Shown: one piece after another, positions 39,771-48,415 of the stretch
Layout of the letters: every line of letters begins with the position of its first letter
Position numbering within the stretch: position 1 is the first letter of the stretch
DNA from: Methylobacillus flagellatus_A
GTDB lineage: Bacteria > Pseudomonadota > Gammaproteobacteria > Burkholderiales > Methylophilaceae
NCBI RefSeq assembly: GCF_031344055.1
Contig: NZ_JADBEN010000002.1
DNA length: 64,000 nucleotides
Strand: one strand, 5' to 3'
Notes under the pieces: model-generated
Told to the model about the DNA's origin: nothing
Databases searched by the model: none
Seen by the model: the letters and a program-made list of their open reading frames with translations, nothing else
Program-made: the position numbers and the translations under genes

Positions 39771-40121
39771 CTAATGCCCCAGCATCCAGGGGCGGGCGGT
39801 TTTCTTCGTTTGCATCTGCAATAGGCTTCCTTTCTCTTTTCCCTGAGTGGACTGCTTCGAAGTGGAGGATGAACCGCAGGTATGACTCCCGGAACATCCG
39901 CAGCTGGAGCGGCGGGTGGACCGGGGTTCATGGGCAGATTTTTCGTTGCGTTCATGCGCACTTCGTTGAGCCTTGCCCATGACGGCCAGACGCGGCGCCG
40001 AGAGAATGCGCTCGCTCAACTCGCCGCAATCCGGACAGATCGTGGGCTCGCTGGATGTGCTCATTTTCCCCAGTGCGGAAAACACGCCGCACTCTCCGCA
40101 TCGGTATTCATACATAGGCAT
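39771..40121 (-). CDS. fmdB: FmdB family zinc-ribbon protein
   Basis: The 116-residue protein has the FmdB N-terminus MPMYEYRCGECG and second zinc knuckle CPDCG, so four Cys form a zinc ribbon in the first 40 residues. The rest is low-complexity, with a second Cys-rich stretch CGCSGSHTCGSSS. In Methylophilus methylotrophus FmdB was described as a regulator of formamidase/amide genes; the mechanism is unknown. It follows fmdA by 45 bases. Confidence 0.9.
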   Translation of the reverse strand: MPMYEYRCGECGVFSALGKMSTSSEPTICPDCGELSERILSAPRLAVMGKAQRSAHERNEKSAHEPRSTRRSSCGCSGSHTCGSSSTSKQSTQGKEKGSLLQMQTKKTARPWMLGH

Positions 40122-40166
40122 GGCTCTTCCCCTTATGCTTTCAAATCGTCAATCAAGAAACGCTGT

Positions 40167-41390
40167 TCAGGATGTCTTGGCGACATCCGCGGTGCCGGTG
40201 ATGATCTTCTTCGGGCCATCCGCATTCGGCTTCAGGTCGAAATCGAAGATCTCGGTCGGCAGCCACAAGGTGGCGCAAGCATTCGGAATATCCACCACGC
40301 CGCTGATATGGCCTTCCACCGGCGCAGTGCCGAGAATCGCCACGGCCTGCTCGCCGCTGTAGCCGAACTTCTTCAGGTACTCGATGGCGTTGAGGCAAGC
40401 CTGGCGGTAAGCGATATGCACGTCGAGGTAGTGCTGCTTGCCCTGCTCGTCGACCGAGATGCCCTCGAACACGAGGAAGTCGCGGTAGTTGGGCGTCAAC
40501 GGGCTAGGCTGGAACAATGGGTTCTTGATGCCGTATTTCTTGACGCCGTCCTTGATCAGGCTGACCTTGATATCAAGGTAGCCGGCCATCTCGATCGCGC
40601 CGCAGAACGTGATTTCGCCATCGCCCTGCGAGAAGTGCAGGTCGCCCATGGACAGGCCGCCGTCCTTGACGTAGACCGGGAAGAAAATCTTCGAGCCCTT
40701 GGTCAGGTTCTTGATGTCGCAGTTGCCGCCGTGGTCGCGCGGCGGCACGGTACGTGCGCCTTCCTGCGCGGCAGCCTTGGCTTCCTCGCCCTTCAACCGG
40801 CCCATGACGGCGCCGGTTTCGTTCGGCGGCAATGCCAGCGCGGGCACTCGGTCGGGATCAGTGGCGATCAGGTCCGCCTCGCGCTTGTTCCATGTGTCCA
40901 GCAACTCGCGGGATGGCAGGCAGCCGATCAGTCCGGGATGCATGATGCCGGCGAACTTCACGTTGGGCACATGGCGGGAAGTCGTATAGATGCCGTGAAA
41001 ATCCCAGATACTCTTGGAGGCGTCGGGATAGTGGTCGGTCAGGAAGCCGCCGCCATTTTCCTTGGCAAACAAGCCGTTGAAGCCCCATTGCTGGTCCTGC
41101 AAAGTGCCCACATCCAGAATATCCACCACCATCAGGTCGCCTGGCTCCGCGCCTTCGACGCCGATCGGCCCGCTCAGGTAGTGCACCTGCAACAGGTCGA
41201 CATCGCGGATGTCGTTCGCGCTGTCGTTGTTACCGATCTGGCCGCCGGTCCAGTCCATGCACTCGACACGGAACTCGTCGCCCGGCTTGACCATAGCCAC
41301 CATCGGCAAATCCGGGTGCCAACGGTTATGGATCTGGCCGTCCTGCTCCCAGGCTGGCTTGTCGAAATCCAGCTTAATCAAGGTCTTCAT
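40167..41390 (-). CDS. fmdA: formamidase FmdA
   Basis: Zinc-dependent acetamidase/formamidase family enzyme of 407 residues that hydrolyses formamide (and less well other short amides) to formate and ammonium. Recognisable segments are HNRWHPDLPMVAMVKPGDEFRVECMDWTGG in part, NDIRDVDLLQVHYLSGPI, PSRELLDTWNKRE, and PRDHGGNCDIKNLTKGSK. The sequence is very close in style to the Methylophilus enzyme. Formate can be oxidised for energy in a methylotroph while ammonium is assimilated. It lies in the fmdC-fmdA-fmdB order. Confidence 0.95.
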   Translation of the reverse strand: MKTLIKLDFDKPAWEQDGQIHNRWHPDLPMVAMVKPGDEFRVECMDWTGGQIGNNDSANDIRDVDLLQVHYLSGPIGVEGAEPGDLMVVDILDVGTLQDQQWGFNGLFAKENGGGFLTDHYPDASKSIWDFHGIYTTSRHVPNVKFAGIMHPGLIGCLPSRELLDTWNKREADLIATDPDRVPALALPPNETGAVMGRLKGEEAKAAAQEGARTVPPRDHGGNCDIKNLTKGSKIFFPVYVKDGGLSMGDLHFSQGDGEITFCGAIEMAGYLDIKVSLIKDGVKKYGIKNPLFQPSPLTPNYRDFLVFEGISVDEQGKQHYLDVHIAYRQACLNAIEYLKKFGYSGEQAVAILGTAPVEGHISGVVDIPNACATLWLPTEIFDFDLKPNADGPKKIITGTADVAKTS

Positions 41391-41461
41391 CTATACGTCT
41401 CCTTTAACAACTAAACTCACGACAGCCGCCATCGCATCGAGGGACGGCGGCCATCCCCCAA

Positions 41462-42610
41462 CTAGAACTGCAACTGCAGGCCGACAGTGAACCGATCGAT
41501 GTCGCTTGCGTTTTCAGTCTTGGTCTTGGTATAGACAGTGCTGATACGGGCGTTATGTCCATCAATGATGTAATTCAGGCCAATGTCGTACTCTTTCACA
41601 TCTGGATTGAAAGCCACGTCGCCGTCCGCGTTAAAACGCTGGTAACGGGCGTAGGGCTGGAACTTGCCCCAGCCAACGGTATCGCCGAACATCCAGGAAA
41701 CCAGGCCCAGGTATGCTTTACCTGGTTTGGCGCCTGCAGGATCCGCGGCTAATGCAGTAGTACTAAAGTCGTACTTGTACGCAGCACCTTCAATGTTGAG
41801 AACACCTGCCGCAAACTTCTTTTCCAGCAGGCCATCAATGTTGTAGGCCCAGTAATCATCGCTGGCGCCGATTGCACCAACCGCATTCTTTTGATACATG
41901 CCAACCAGCGCGACAGACAACACATCCTTGCCGTAATAAGTACTGCTGGTGTAATACGCAGGGTCATTGCCCGCATCCCAAAAGTCATATTGGATGCGGC
42001 CGCTATACATCAAATCGTCAGAACGGTTGGGACTGGCTGCGCCAGTAAAAGATGAAGCATGATTACCTTCATAAGCCCCTACGGAATAGACCAAGTGCTT
42101 GTCCAGCAACTTACCCCAGAGCGTTACGCCAATATCACGACCAACGAATTTGTTCTGGTAGCGGGAAACCACGCCTGGATAGGACCATGCATTCAGGAAG
42201 AACGGACCATCCAGGTTGGCACGGTCGGTAGGAGGCAGCAATTGACCGACCCAGACATTGAACTCATCCATGAACTCGAACTGCAGGTAAGCGTCCAGGG
42301 TGCTGATATCATCCTTGCCGCTGCCATCGTTGGTGGTCGTGAAAGTGTTGAATGTCGCCTTGATGTACTTGTTGAAGGAAGCATTGATGTAGATACGCGC
42401 ATCATCCACATCAAAATCCTTGGAACGGGAGCTGCCGTTGGGCGCAGCATCTTCGGTGCTGGTAAACGCGGTACGGATGCCCAGGCCGATGCTGATGGAC
42501 TTGTCCTCACCGAAGGTGATCGTGCCAGCAGCCTGCGAGCTCATGGACGGCAATGCGGCAGACGTTGCCAGCGCCACCATCAGCGCACACTTCTTCATCT
42601 TGAATTTCAT
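41462..42610 (-). CDS. fmdC: amide/urea-inducible outer-membrane porin, FmdC-like
   Basis: The 382-residue protein starts MKFKMKKCALMVALATSAAL with a Sec signal ending near SSQAAG. The mature part is a beta-barrel rich in alternating aromatic strands and ends in Phe (FTVGLQLQF), the outer-membrane assembly signal. The ATG was chosen because an AAGGGG site precedes it; a start 30 bases upstream would lengthen the signal unusually. Family knowledge: FmdC of Methylophilus methylotrophus is a porin induced by short amides and urea. It is the first gene of fmdCAB. Confidence 0.88.
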   Translation of the reverse strand: MKFKMKKCALMVALATSAALPSMSSQAAGTITFGEDKSISIGLGIRTAFTSTEDAAPNGSSRSKDFDVDDARIYINASFNKYIKATFNTFTTTNDGSGKDDISTLDAYLQFEFMDEFNVWVGQLLPPTDRANLDGPFFLNAWSYPGVVSRYQNKFVGRDIGVTLWGKLLDKHLVYSVGAYEGNHASSFTGAASPNRSDDLMYSGRIQYDFWDAGNDPAYYTSSTYYGKDVLSVALVGMYQKNAVGAIGASDDYWAYNIDGLLEKKFAAGVLNIEGAAYKYDFSTTALAADPAGAKPGKAYLGLVSWMFGDTVGWGKFQPYARYQRFNADGDVAFNPDVKEYDIGLNYIIDGHNARISTVYTKTKTENASDIDRFTVGLQLQF

Positions 42611-42718
42611 TTCTCTTACCCCTTTATCAAGTTTCACCAAAAACCATCAAAGTGAACGGTGAACTACCCGCCAAATCTTTCGTGTTGCCAGATTAGCGAT
42701 TGAGGGGGTCGGCTTAAA

Positions 42719-42734
42719 TACGTCATATTGCGTA
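42719..42734. promoter_or_regulatory. candidate operator upstream of fmdC
   Basis: TACGTCATATTGCGTA is a 16-bp imperfect palindrome (TACG..ATAT..CGTA) 109 nt before the fmdC start. TACG-type half sites suit NarL/LuxR-type regulators such as the one at 23763-24701. No second copy was seen upstream of urtA, so confidence is low. It also lies close to the divergent lipoprotein gene. Confidence 0.3.
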
Positions 42735-42821
42735 CATGCCGGAATGAGGCAGTGTGGTAATTTGGCCTCGTCGACAATTGATGCCCTCCACCCGACGGGC
42801 ATGCCAACACCGGAAAATCAT

Positions 42822-43385
42822 ATGAAGAATCAAGGAAGAGAAAAGCCGTTATCCGCCGCAGTCATCCTGTGCCTGGCGCTGGCCGGGTGCGGCGGCGAAT
42901 TCGCCTACAAAAGGGGGGCCGGCGTACACGACCTCAATACGGCGAAAAACGAATGCCAGGCGAAGGGCCTGCAAGGGAATGCATTTGCACAATGCATGGA
43001 GGACAACGGCTGGGTATTCCACAACCCGCAAGACAGCCTGGACGATGATGATCCTGTAATCAAGGCATCGCTGAAGAATGATTACCGTGATACCTCACCC
43101 GCCCAGGAGCAGGGACATGTCGTTGCAAATACCGCCACCACTGAAGCTGGCGTAGCCAAAGAAACACCTCCGCCCGCACCGAAAAGCCCGATGGATATCT
43201 TCACCGTTAGCTCCTGGTGGAAGATAGGCAAGGGAGCGGAAAACCTGAAAAGCGACATCCAGCAATGCGTCGCCAAGCTCGGGCCGGAGCACCAGCCCGA
43301 CATGTCGGGTACCACTGCCAAGGCGACGCGCGGGCTGCTGCTGTGTATGAGGGAAATGGGCTGGAAGGCGCTGCAGGCCCAATAA
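42822..43385 (+). CDS. putative lipoprotein of unknown function
   Basis: The 187-residue protein starts MKNQGREKPLSAAVILCLAL and has a lipobox LAGC, so Cys25-Gly would become the lipidated N-terminus. Four later Cys (ECQAKG, FAQCMEDNGW, IQQCVAK, LLLCMREMGW) form two similar C-x(n)-C pairs: each half ends C-M-x-x-x-G-W. This suggests a duplicated small module, with a Pro-rich linker between (KETPPPAPKSPMD). I do not recognise the family. It is divergent from fmdC and followed by hairpin copy 7. Confidence 0.75.
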   Translation: MKNQGREKPLSAAVILCLALAGCGGEFAYKRGAGVHDLNTAKNECQAKGLQGNAFAQCMEDNGWVFHNPQDSLDDDDPVIKASLKNDYRDTSPAQEQGHVVANTATTEAGVAKETPPPAPKSPMDIFTVSSWWKIGKGAENLKSDIQQCVAKLGPEHQPDMSGTTAKATRGLLLCMREMGWKALQAQ

Positions 43386-43473
43386 GAGCCGCCAACAAAA
43401 CCCTTCTGTCGTCGTTGTACTGTCTGCGGCAGAGCGCCTAGCCAGAATCGCTACGCTGGTTTTTAGCGGCTCT
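43385..43473 (+). repeat. stop-codon hairpin element, copy 7
   Basis: Starts on the last base of the lipoprotein gene stop codon, same orientation. Shortened copy: the GTACGGCAAG half of the core is missing. It keeps AGAGCCGCCAACAAAACC, GTCGTTGTACTGTCTGCGG, CAGAGCGCCTAGCCAGAATC and TTTTTAGCGGCTCT. Confidence 0.7.
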
Positions 43474-43490
43474 AACAACGGTATAGTCCG

Positions 43491-43520
43491 TGCCTGCCAA
43501 CCTATTATAGTTGGCAGGCA
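43491..43520 (-). terminator. hairpin downstream of the phytase gene
   Basis: TGCCTGCCAA/TTGGCAGGCA, a perfect 10-bp stem with a 10-nt loop, lies 16 nt past the phytase stop. It lacks a T run. Confidence 0.45.
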
Positions 43521-43536
43521 ATGGATTAATGGATTG

Positions 43537-45363
43537 CTACGGCAGATTCAAGGCGCGCGCAATATCCTCCCAAGCAACGTACTTGAAGTTCTGCGCGCCA
43601 TCCGGCAGGCGCTTGTAGCCGTCCTGCACCACCAGCAAGCCCTTGCGGAAAGCGCCGTCGAAATTCACGGCGCTCACTTCCAAGCCGTCGGTATCCGAGA
43701 CGCCGTCGATGCCTGCCTCAGCATTGATGCCGATGCGGAAAGCCCCTCGATAGGCATAAGGCGGCTGTGCATCGAGCACCACATAGCTGCTGTTGCCCTG
43801 GCTCGAGGCGATCAGGTAGCTGGCGCCCTGGCCATGATAAATTGCTAACCCCTCAACATCCGCCACCAGTTGCTCGCCTACTGGCATGATCAATTGCGGC
43901 GCTTGTGCCTCGCCAGCGCTTGCAGGCATGGCCCAGATGCCGTGCTTTTCCTCGCCGACAAACAGGCGGCCGGCATGGTCGTCCACCACGCAGCCTTCCG
44001 GCTGGCTAGCCACGCTGAAAGCCCGCAGCAATTTGCCCTGATAGCCGCCTTTTGCACGCTCTATGCGGTAGTGCTCGATGCGGCCGTCCTTGTCGTTGGC
44101 GAACACCTCCAGGCCGCCGACCGGCGGCTGGTAGAGGCAGGTGCCGTAAATGTCGTCGAGGCCGGTCGCAATCCTGCCCGCGTCGCGGATGCGCCCGTCG
44201 CGGCCGATCTCGAACACGGCCAGCGCCGCCTCGTCGCGCTGCGTCGCTACGGCAAGGTCGGCCTTGCCGCCGGGCCAGGCAATGTTCTGGCGCACGTCGA
44301 CGTTGTTGAGGCGCCCGGCTTCGAGCAGCTGCAGCTGCCTGCCTTTCAGGTCGTAGCTCAGCAGCCCCTGCTTCTTGTTGGTCGCGATGATGCGCGATTG
44401 CGCCGGGTGTTGCGGATGCACCCAGATGGCGGGATCATCGGCGGCATCGCCCGAACGCGCCACGGTCTCGGTCTGTCCGCGCGCCACCACGACCGGCAGA
44501 CTCTGCACTTTTTCCCTCGACTGGTTTCCGCCCACCAGCGCATGCGTATGCCAACCCTTGTCGTCCAGCACCAGCAAGTCCGAACCCGCCACGGCAAGTG
44601 CCTCGGCGGATTTCAGCCACAGTTGCTGCGGCAGGAAGTTGCCGTCATGGTCCAGCAGATGCACCTCTCCGCCATTGCCATCAATCACGGCAATGCCATG
44701 CGGCAGCACGACCAATGCACCGGGTTCGCCCGCAATATCACCATGAGGCCAACGCCCCAGCAGCAACTCACGTTCCGGGATGCCCTCGCCGTTGGCGGCA
44801 TAGCGCCAGACTCCGAAGCCTGCTTCGCTGACGTACAGCGCCTGGCGCGCATCGTCCGCGCGGCAGGACTCCACGCCGGGCGGCAGGGCGAGGCGGCGCA
44901 GGCGCTTGGGCACCTTGCCGGTCAGCAGCCATTGTTCGGCCTGACCGTCCTTGGCGATCAGGAACAGGTGGTTGAGCTGCTGCGCGTCGCGGTAAAGGCA
45001 CATGCTGTCCAGCGCGAAATCGACCGGCGCCAGTTGCTTATCGATGCGCAACCGCTTCGCATCTACCCTGAGCAGCAGCGGCTGCTGCTTGTCGGCATCG
45101 AACACGACCGCCAGCACGCCATCCGGCAATACGCGGGTATCGAGGTGCTGCGCACGCACGGCCAGGCTGCCCTGCTCCGCGCCTTGCCGGTCGAACAGGC
45201 GCACCGCGCGCTTGTCGACGATCAGCCAGCGGCCGTCGGGCAAGGCAGCCACCTCCTTGAACGTTTTCAGAATAGGCAACGGGCGTGGGGCATCAGCCGC
45301 TTGTGTCACGGGATGCAGCATGCATAAAAAGGAAAAAACCAGGAATATCTTCAATCGCGGCAT
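43537..45363 (-). CDS. beta-propeller 3-phytase
   Basis: The 608-residue secreted protein has a signal peptide (MPRLKIFLVFSFLCMLHPVTQA). The C-terminal half (about 300-600) carries beta-propeller phytase motifs: DDPAIWVHPQHPAQSRIIATNKKQGL (here in key residues D-D-P-A-I-W), NNVDVR, DDIYGTCLY, QPEGCVVDD, GEEKHGIW, DVEGLAIYH and SDTDGLEVS. These Asp/Glu residues bind calcium and phosphate. The N-terminal half is a second, degenerate propeller domain, as in other dual-domain phytases. The role would be release of phosphate from phytate outside the inner membrane. It follows a TonB-dependent receptor gene, a pairing seen in other proteobacteria. Confidence 0.9.
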   Translation of the reverse strand: MPRLKIFLVFSFLCMLHPVTQAADAPRPLPILKTFKEVAALPDGRWLIVDKRAVRLFDRQGAEQGSLAVRAQHLDTRVLPDGVLAVVFDADKQQPLLLRVDAKRLRIDKQLAPVDFALDSMCLYRDAQQLNHLFLIAKDGQAEQWLLTGKVPKRLRRLALPPGVESCRADDARQALYVSEAGFGVWRYAANGEGIPERELLLGRWPHGDIAGEPGALVVLPHGIAVIDGNGGEVHLLDHDGNFLPQQLWLKSAEALAVAGSDLLVLDDKGWHTHALVGGNQSREKVQSLPVVVARGQTETVARSGDAADDPAIWVHPQHPAQSRIIATNKKQGLLSYDLKGRQLQLLEAGRLNNVDVRQNIAWPGGKADLAVATQRDEAALAVFEIGRDGRIRDAGRIATGLDDIYGTCLYQPPVGGLEVFANDKDGRIEHYRIERAKGGYQGKLLRAFSVASQPEGCVVDDHAGRLFVGEEKHGIWAMPASAGEAQAPQLIMPVGEQLVADVEGLAIYHGQGASYLIASSQGNSSYVVLDAQPPYAYRGAFRIGINAEAGIDGVSDTDGLEVSAVNFDGAFRKGLLVVQDGYKRLPDGAQNFKYVAWEDIARALNLP

Positions 45364-45439
45364 AGTGGCTCAATCATCAGGTGTTATAAAAGGCGCGGCA
45401 ATGCCGCGCCATGGTTCAAGCGTTGTTCACTCGACATTT

Positions 45440-45550
45440 AGAGCGGCTAACAACACTCAGCGAAGCGGTCCTGGCTAGGCGCTCTGGCGCAGGTACAAGG
45501 TGTACGGCAAGCCAGAGCAACAACGCCAGGAGCGTTTTGTGAGCCGCTCT
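45440..45550 (-). repeat. stop-codon hairpin element, copy 8
   Basis: Begins 14 nt past the stop of the TonB-dependent receptor gene and has its orientation. The arms are AGAGCGGCTAACAACACTC and, on the other side, GCGTTTTGTGAGCCGCTCT. Core: GCTAGGCGCTCTGGCGCAGG, TACAAGGTGTACGGCAAGCC, AGAGCAACAACGCC. Confidence 0.8.
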
Positions 45551-45564
45551 TTCGTCAGCCTCGC

Positions 45565-48087
45565 CTAGAACGTCGCTATCTTCATGCTCAACCGGTAAGT
45601 GCGGCCGTAGGACTCGTATTGCGCGTTCAGGCTGCGGCTGCCGGTGTAGACGTAATATTTCTCGTCGGTCAGGTTGAGCACCTCGAACACGATCTGCGCC
45701 TGCTTGGCGATATTGTAGCGGGCGGAGAAATCGTACTGCGTCTGCGCATCCACGTATTGGTCGCTGCGGGAATCGGCAATGTCGTTCACCTCGAGCAGGT
45801 ACTTGGATTTGTAATTGGCCGCCAGGCGCATGTTCAGAGGGCCGCGCTCGTAACCGACCATCAGGTTCATGGTGCGGTCGGACTGGCTGGGCAGCGAGAT
45901 CTTGCGGCTCGCCAGCACGCCGTCGCTATAGCCGTCGATCTTGGCATCGGAGCTGACGAAAGTGGCATTGGCCGAAAGCAGCAGGCCGTTCCACGGCGCA
46001 GGCAGCAGTTCCTTGAAGCTTTGCATATAGTTGAGCTCGAGGCCCTTGACCTTGGCCGAGCTGCCGTTGGCATAGGTGTCCGCATGGGTAAAGTCCGCCC
46101 ACATGCCGGTGCCGGCAAGGTCGGTGCGGTAGACGAAATTCTTGATGTCCTTGTGGAAGACATAAGCGGAAAGCACGCCGGCATAGCCGATGCGGTGCTC
46201 AATGCCCAGGTCGAGGTTGCGCGATTCCATCGGGCTCAGCGAGGGATTGCCGAAGCTGGCTTCGTCGGCATTGATGACCACGCCCGGCGCAAGCTGGCCG
46301 AAGGTCGGGCGCACGACGGAGTTTGTCAGTGCGGCGCGGATCGAGGTGTCGTTGTCGAGGTCGCGGCGGATATGCAATGCCGGCAGCCAGTGATCGTACT
46401 TGCGCGACGCCCTGACGTCGCTGTAGGCGCCGTCCTCGACCGAGGTGCCGTTAGCGCTGAACTTGGTCTGCTCGTAACGCACGCCCGCGAGGATGCGCCA
46501 CATGCCATGGTTGAAGGTGTTCTGCGCATAGGCCGCGTTGATATCCTCGCGCATGGAGAAATCGTTGATCCTCGACTCCTCCTCATTCACGTAATTGGAC
46601 ATGTCTACCCCGGACAGGAAGCGCTTGACCGCGGAACGGCTGATAGACGAGCCGTAATTGCCGTAGGCGTAATCCACGTTGCTGCCGAGGAAGCCGGCGA
46701 GCGATGGATTGCCGAAATCGCCGCCGTCGATCTCCCAGGCGGTCATTTCATTGGTCTTCTTGCGGCGGCTCGCCTTGGCGCCGAACTTCAACTCGGAATC
46801 GATACCGAATACCTGCCAGTTGTGGTCGATGTCGAATTTGAGGTTGCGCTCGCGGTCCACCGTCTTCTGCTTGCTGAGCTCGATGGAATCCAGCTCATAG
46901 TCGGCTGCGTTGTTGATGCCGCTGCCGCCGATCAGTCGCGGCAGCCTGGAGCTGGAATAGCCGGCGTTATAAGTCTCGCCGGACTCGAAGCTGGCCGCGT
47001 CGATCGCATCCGGCGTATCCTGGCTCGCGCGGCTGGTGCCGAACGCCACCGCCACCTTCCAGTCCTTGAAGGTGCGCTCGCCCCCGAGCACGATCGAGGC
47101 GATATCCTGCGTTTCCTCACGCGCCTTCAGCTCGCGCGAGGACTCGGCGTCGCCCAGCTCTCCTGCAAACTGGGGATTATCGAACTCGATGTTGTGGCGC
47201 TGGCGTATCTCGTTATCGACGAAACGGCTGTACAGCGTGCGCAGGTAGTAGGATTCGTTGTCGTTGGGACGGTAGTCCAGGTTGAGGATGCCGCCCTGGC
47301 GCTCGCGCGTGATGTCGTAGTCGCGGCGCTGGAACTCCTCCAACGCCGGGCGCGGGCCGGATAAATCCCATGCGCCGCCGGTTTCCGCGTTTTCGGAACC
47401 GAACTTGCGCTTGGAGGAATTCACCCCCAACGCGATGCCGAGCTTGCCGTCGAGGAAGCGGTTGCTCCACGCCGCCGCGAAATTGGGGCCTTCCCGGTCG
47501 GTATTGCTGTCGTGGGAAGCGCCCGCCTCCAGCGAATAGAACATGCCCTTGTGGTCGAAGGCCGAGATCGTCTTCACCTCGACCGTGCCGCCGATCGAAT
47601 TCGCATCCTGGCTCGGCATCAAGGTCTTGCTGACTTCCAGCGAGCGGATCAGGCCCGCGGGCAATACGTCGAGCGATACCGCGCGGCGGTCGCTTTCCGG
47701 CGCCGGCACCAGGCTGCCGTTGATGGTCACAGCATTGAGGTCGGGCCCGAGGCCGCGGATGCGCACATAACGCCCCTCGCCCTGGTCGCGCTCGATCGAT
47801 ATCCCGGGGATGCGCTGCAAGGCTTCCGCCGCATTGGTGTCCGGCAACTGGCCGATATCGTCCGCATGTACCGCGCTGACGATATTGTCGGCCATCTGCT
47901 GCACGTCCAGCGCGCTGTTCATGCTGGCCGCCTGCCCTACCACCGACACCACGGGCAATACCAGCTCGGGCGTATCGTCCGCCTGGGCCAGCCCGCCCAT
48001 CAGCGCGATCGCCGCCGCAATCGCCCTGGTCGGCAGGCCACACCCGGCCTTGCCAAGCTTCAATTCATGATTTTCCTGCACGGTCAT
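45565..48087 (-). CDS. TonB-dependent outer-membrane receptor, phytase-associated
   Basis: The 840-residue receptor has a signal peptide (residues about 15-36). The plug domain is complete: QMADNIVSAVHADDIGQLPDTNAAEALQRIPGISIERDQGEGRYVRIRGLGPDLNAVTING is read in part here by its hallmarks LPDTNAAEAL, RIPGISIERD and VRIRGLGPDLN. The barrel ends in a C-terminal Phe (MKIATF). This is the TonB-Xanth-Caul subtype associated with uptake of organic substrates rather than siderophores. It precedes the phytase gene on the same strand, so inositol phosphates or their metal complexes are plausible substrates; this is inferred from context only. Confidence 0.9.
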   Translation of the reverse strand: MTVQENHELKLGKAGCGLPTRAIAAAIALMGGLAQADDTPELVLPVVSVVGQAASMNSALDVQQMADNIVSAVHADDIGQLPDTNAAEALQRIPGISIERDQGEGRYVRIRGLGPDLNAVTINGSLVPAPESDRRAVSLDVLPAGLIRSLEVSKTLMPSQDANSIGGTVEVKTISAFDHKGMFYSLEAGASHDSNTDREGPNFAAAWSNRFLDGKLGIALGVNSSKRKFGSENAETGGAWDLSGPRPALEEFQRRDYDITRERQGGILNLDYRPNDNESYYLRTLYSRFVDNEIRQRHNIEFDNPQFAGELGDAESSRELKAREETQDIASIVLGGERTFKDWKVAVAFGTSRASQDTPDAIDAASFESGETYNAGYSSSRLPRLIGGSGINNAADYELDSIELSKQKTVDRERNLKFDIDHNWQVFGIDSELKFGAKASRRKKTNEMTAWEIDGGDFGNPSLAGFLGSNVDYAYGNYGSSISRSAVKRFLSGVDMSNYVNEEESRINDFSMREDINAAYAQNTFNHGMWRILAGVRYEQTKFSANGTSVEDGAYSDVRASRKYDHWLPALHIRRDLDNDTSIRAALTNSVVRPTFGQLAPGVVINADEASFGNPSLSPMESRNLDLGIEHRIGYAGVLSAYVFHKDIKNFVYRTDLAGTGMWADFTHADTYANGSSAKVKGLELNYMQSFKELLPAPWNGLLLSANATFVSSDAKIDGYSDGVLASRKISLPSQSDRTMNLMVGYERGPLNMRLAANYKSKYLLEVNDIADSRSDQYVDAQTQYDFSARYNIAKQAQIVFEVLNLTDEKYYVYTGSRSLNAQYESYGRTYRLSMKIATF

Positions 48088-48415
48088 TCCCCTTTAAAAA
48101 AACTGCTTGAGTCGTTGCGAATGCCGCACAAGCTAACCGTGAAAAATTTCATTTCCATGACAGTGATAAAATTAAAAAATAAAAATCAACCACTTACGTT
48201 AAAAATCAATTCAAGCTGAGCTTTTAAGACCCTGGCACCTCCCTGCATTACGCGCCTCACCGACAAGGAGTTATCCGAATCCCACCTTTGCGCATCCGAA
48301 GTTGGCGCAAAGCCGTGAGCCGATCGCACCCCCTCCCCGCCATTCACCGTTTCATCATCGTTCTGTCACGCAAATGTCCTAGGATTGCCATCAGTCCATA
48401 CAAGGCAACCCCACC
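48088..48415. promoter_or_regulatory. 328-bp divergent regulatory region
   Basis: Non-coding gap between the minus-strand TonB receptor and the plus-strand GGDEF gene. The left third is AT-rich (AAAATTAAAAAATAAAAATC near 48166). Two weak Pho-box-like sites occur: CTGTCAT on the minus strand at 48157-48163, and CTGTCACGCAAATGTCCT at 48364-48381 on the plus strand. Neither has two good half sites. Confidence 0.35.

Noticed and set aside
39882..41414. 510-codon plus-strand open frame over fmdB/fmdA
   Set aside because: Antisense to well-supported fmdA and fmdB; no domain or ribosome site.
42611..42720. Sigma-54 promoter upstream of fmdC (TGGCA near 42688 on the minus strand)
   Set aside because: The GG and GC elements are about 18 nt apart instead of 12.
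48364..48381. Pho box in front of the GGDEF gene
   Set aside because: Only one half site (CTGTCAC) is good; the second has about four matches of seven and the gene has no phosphate link.
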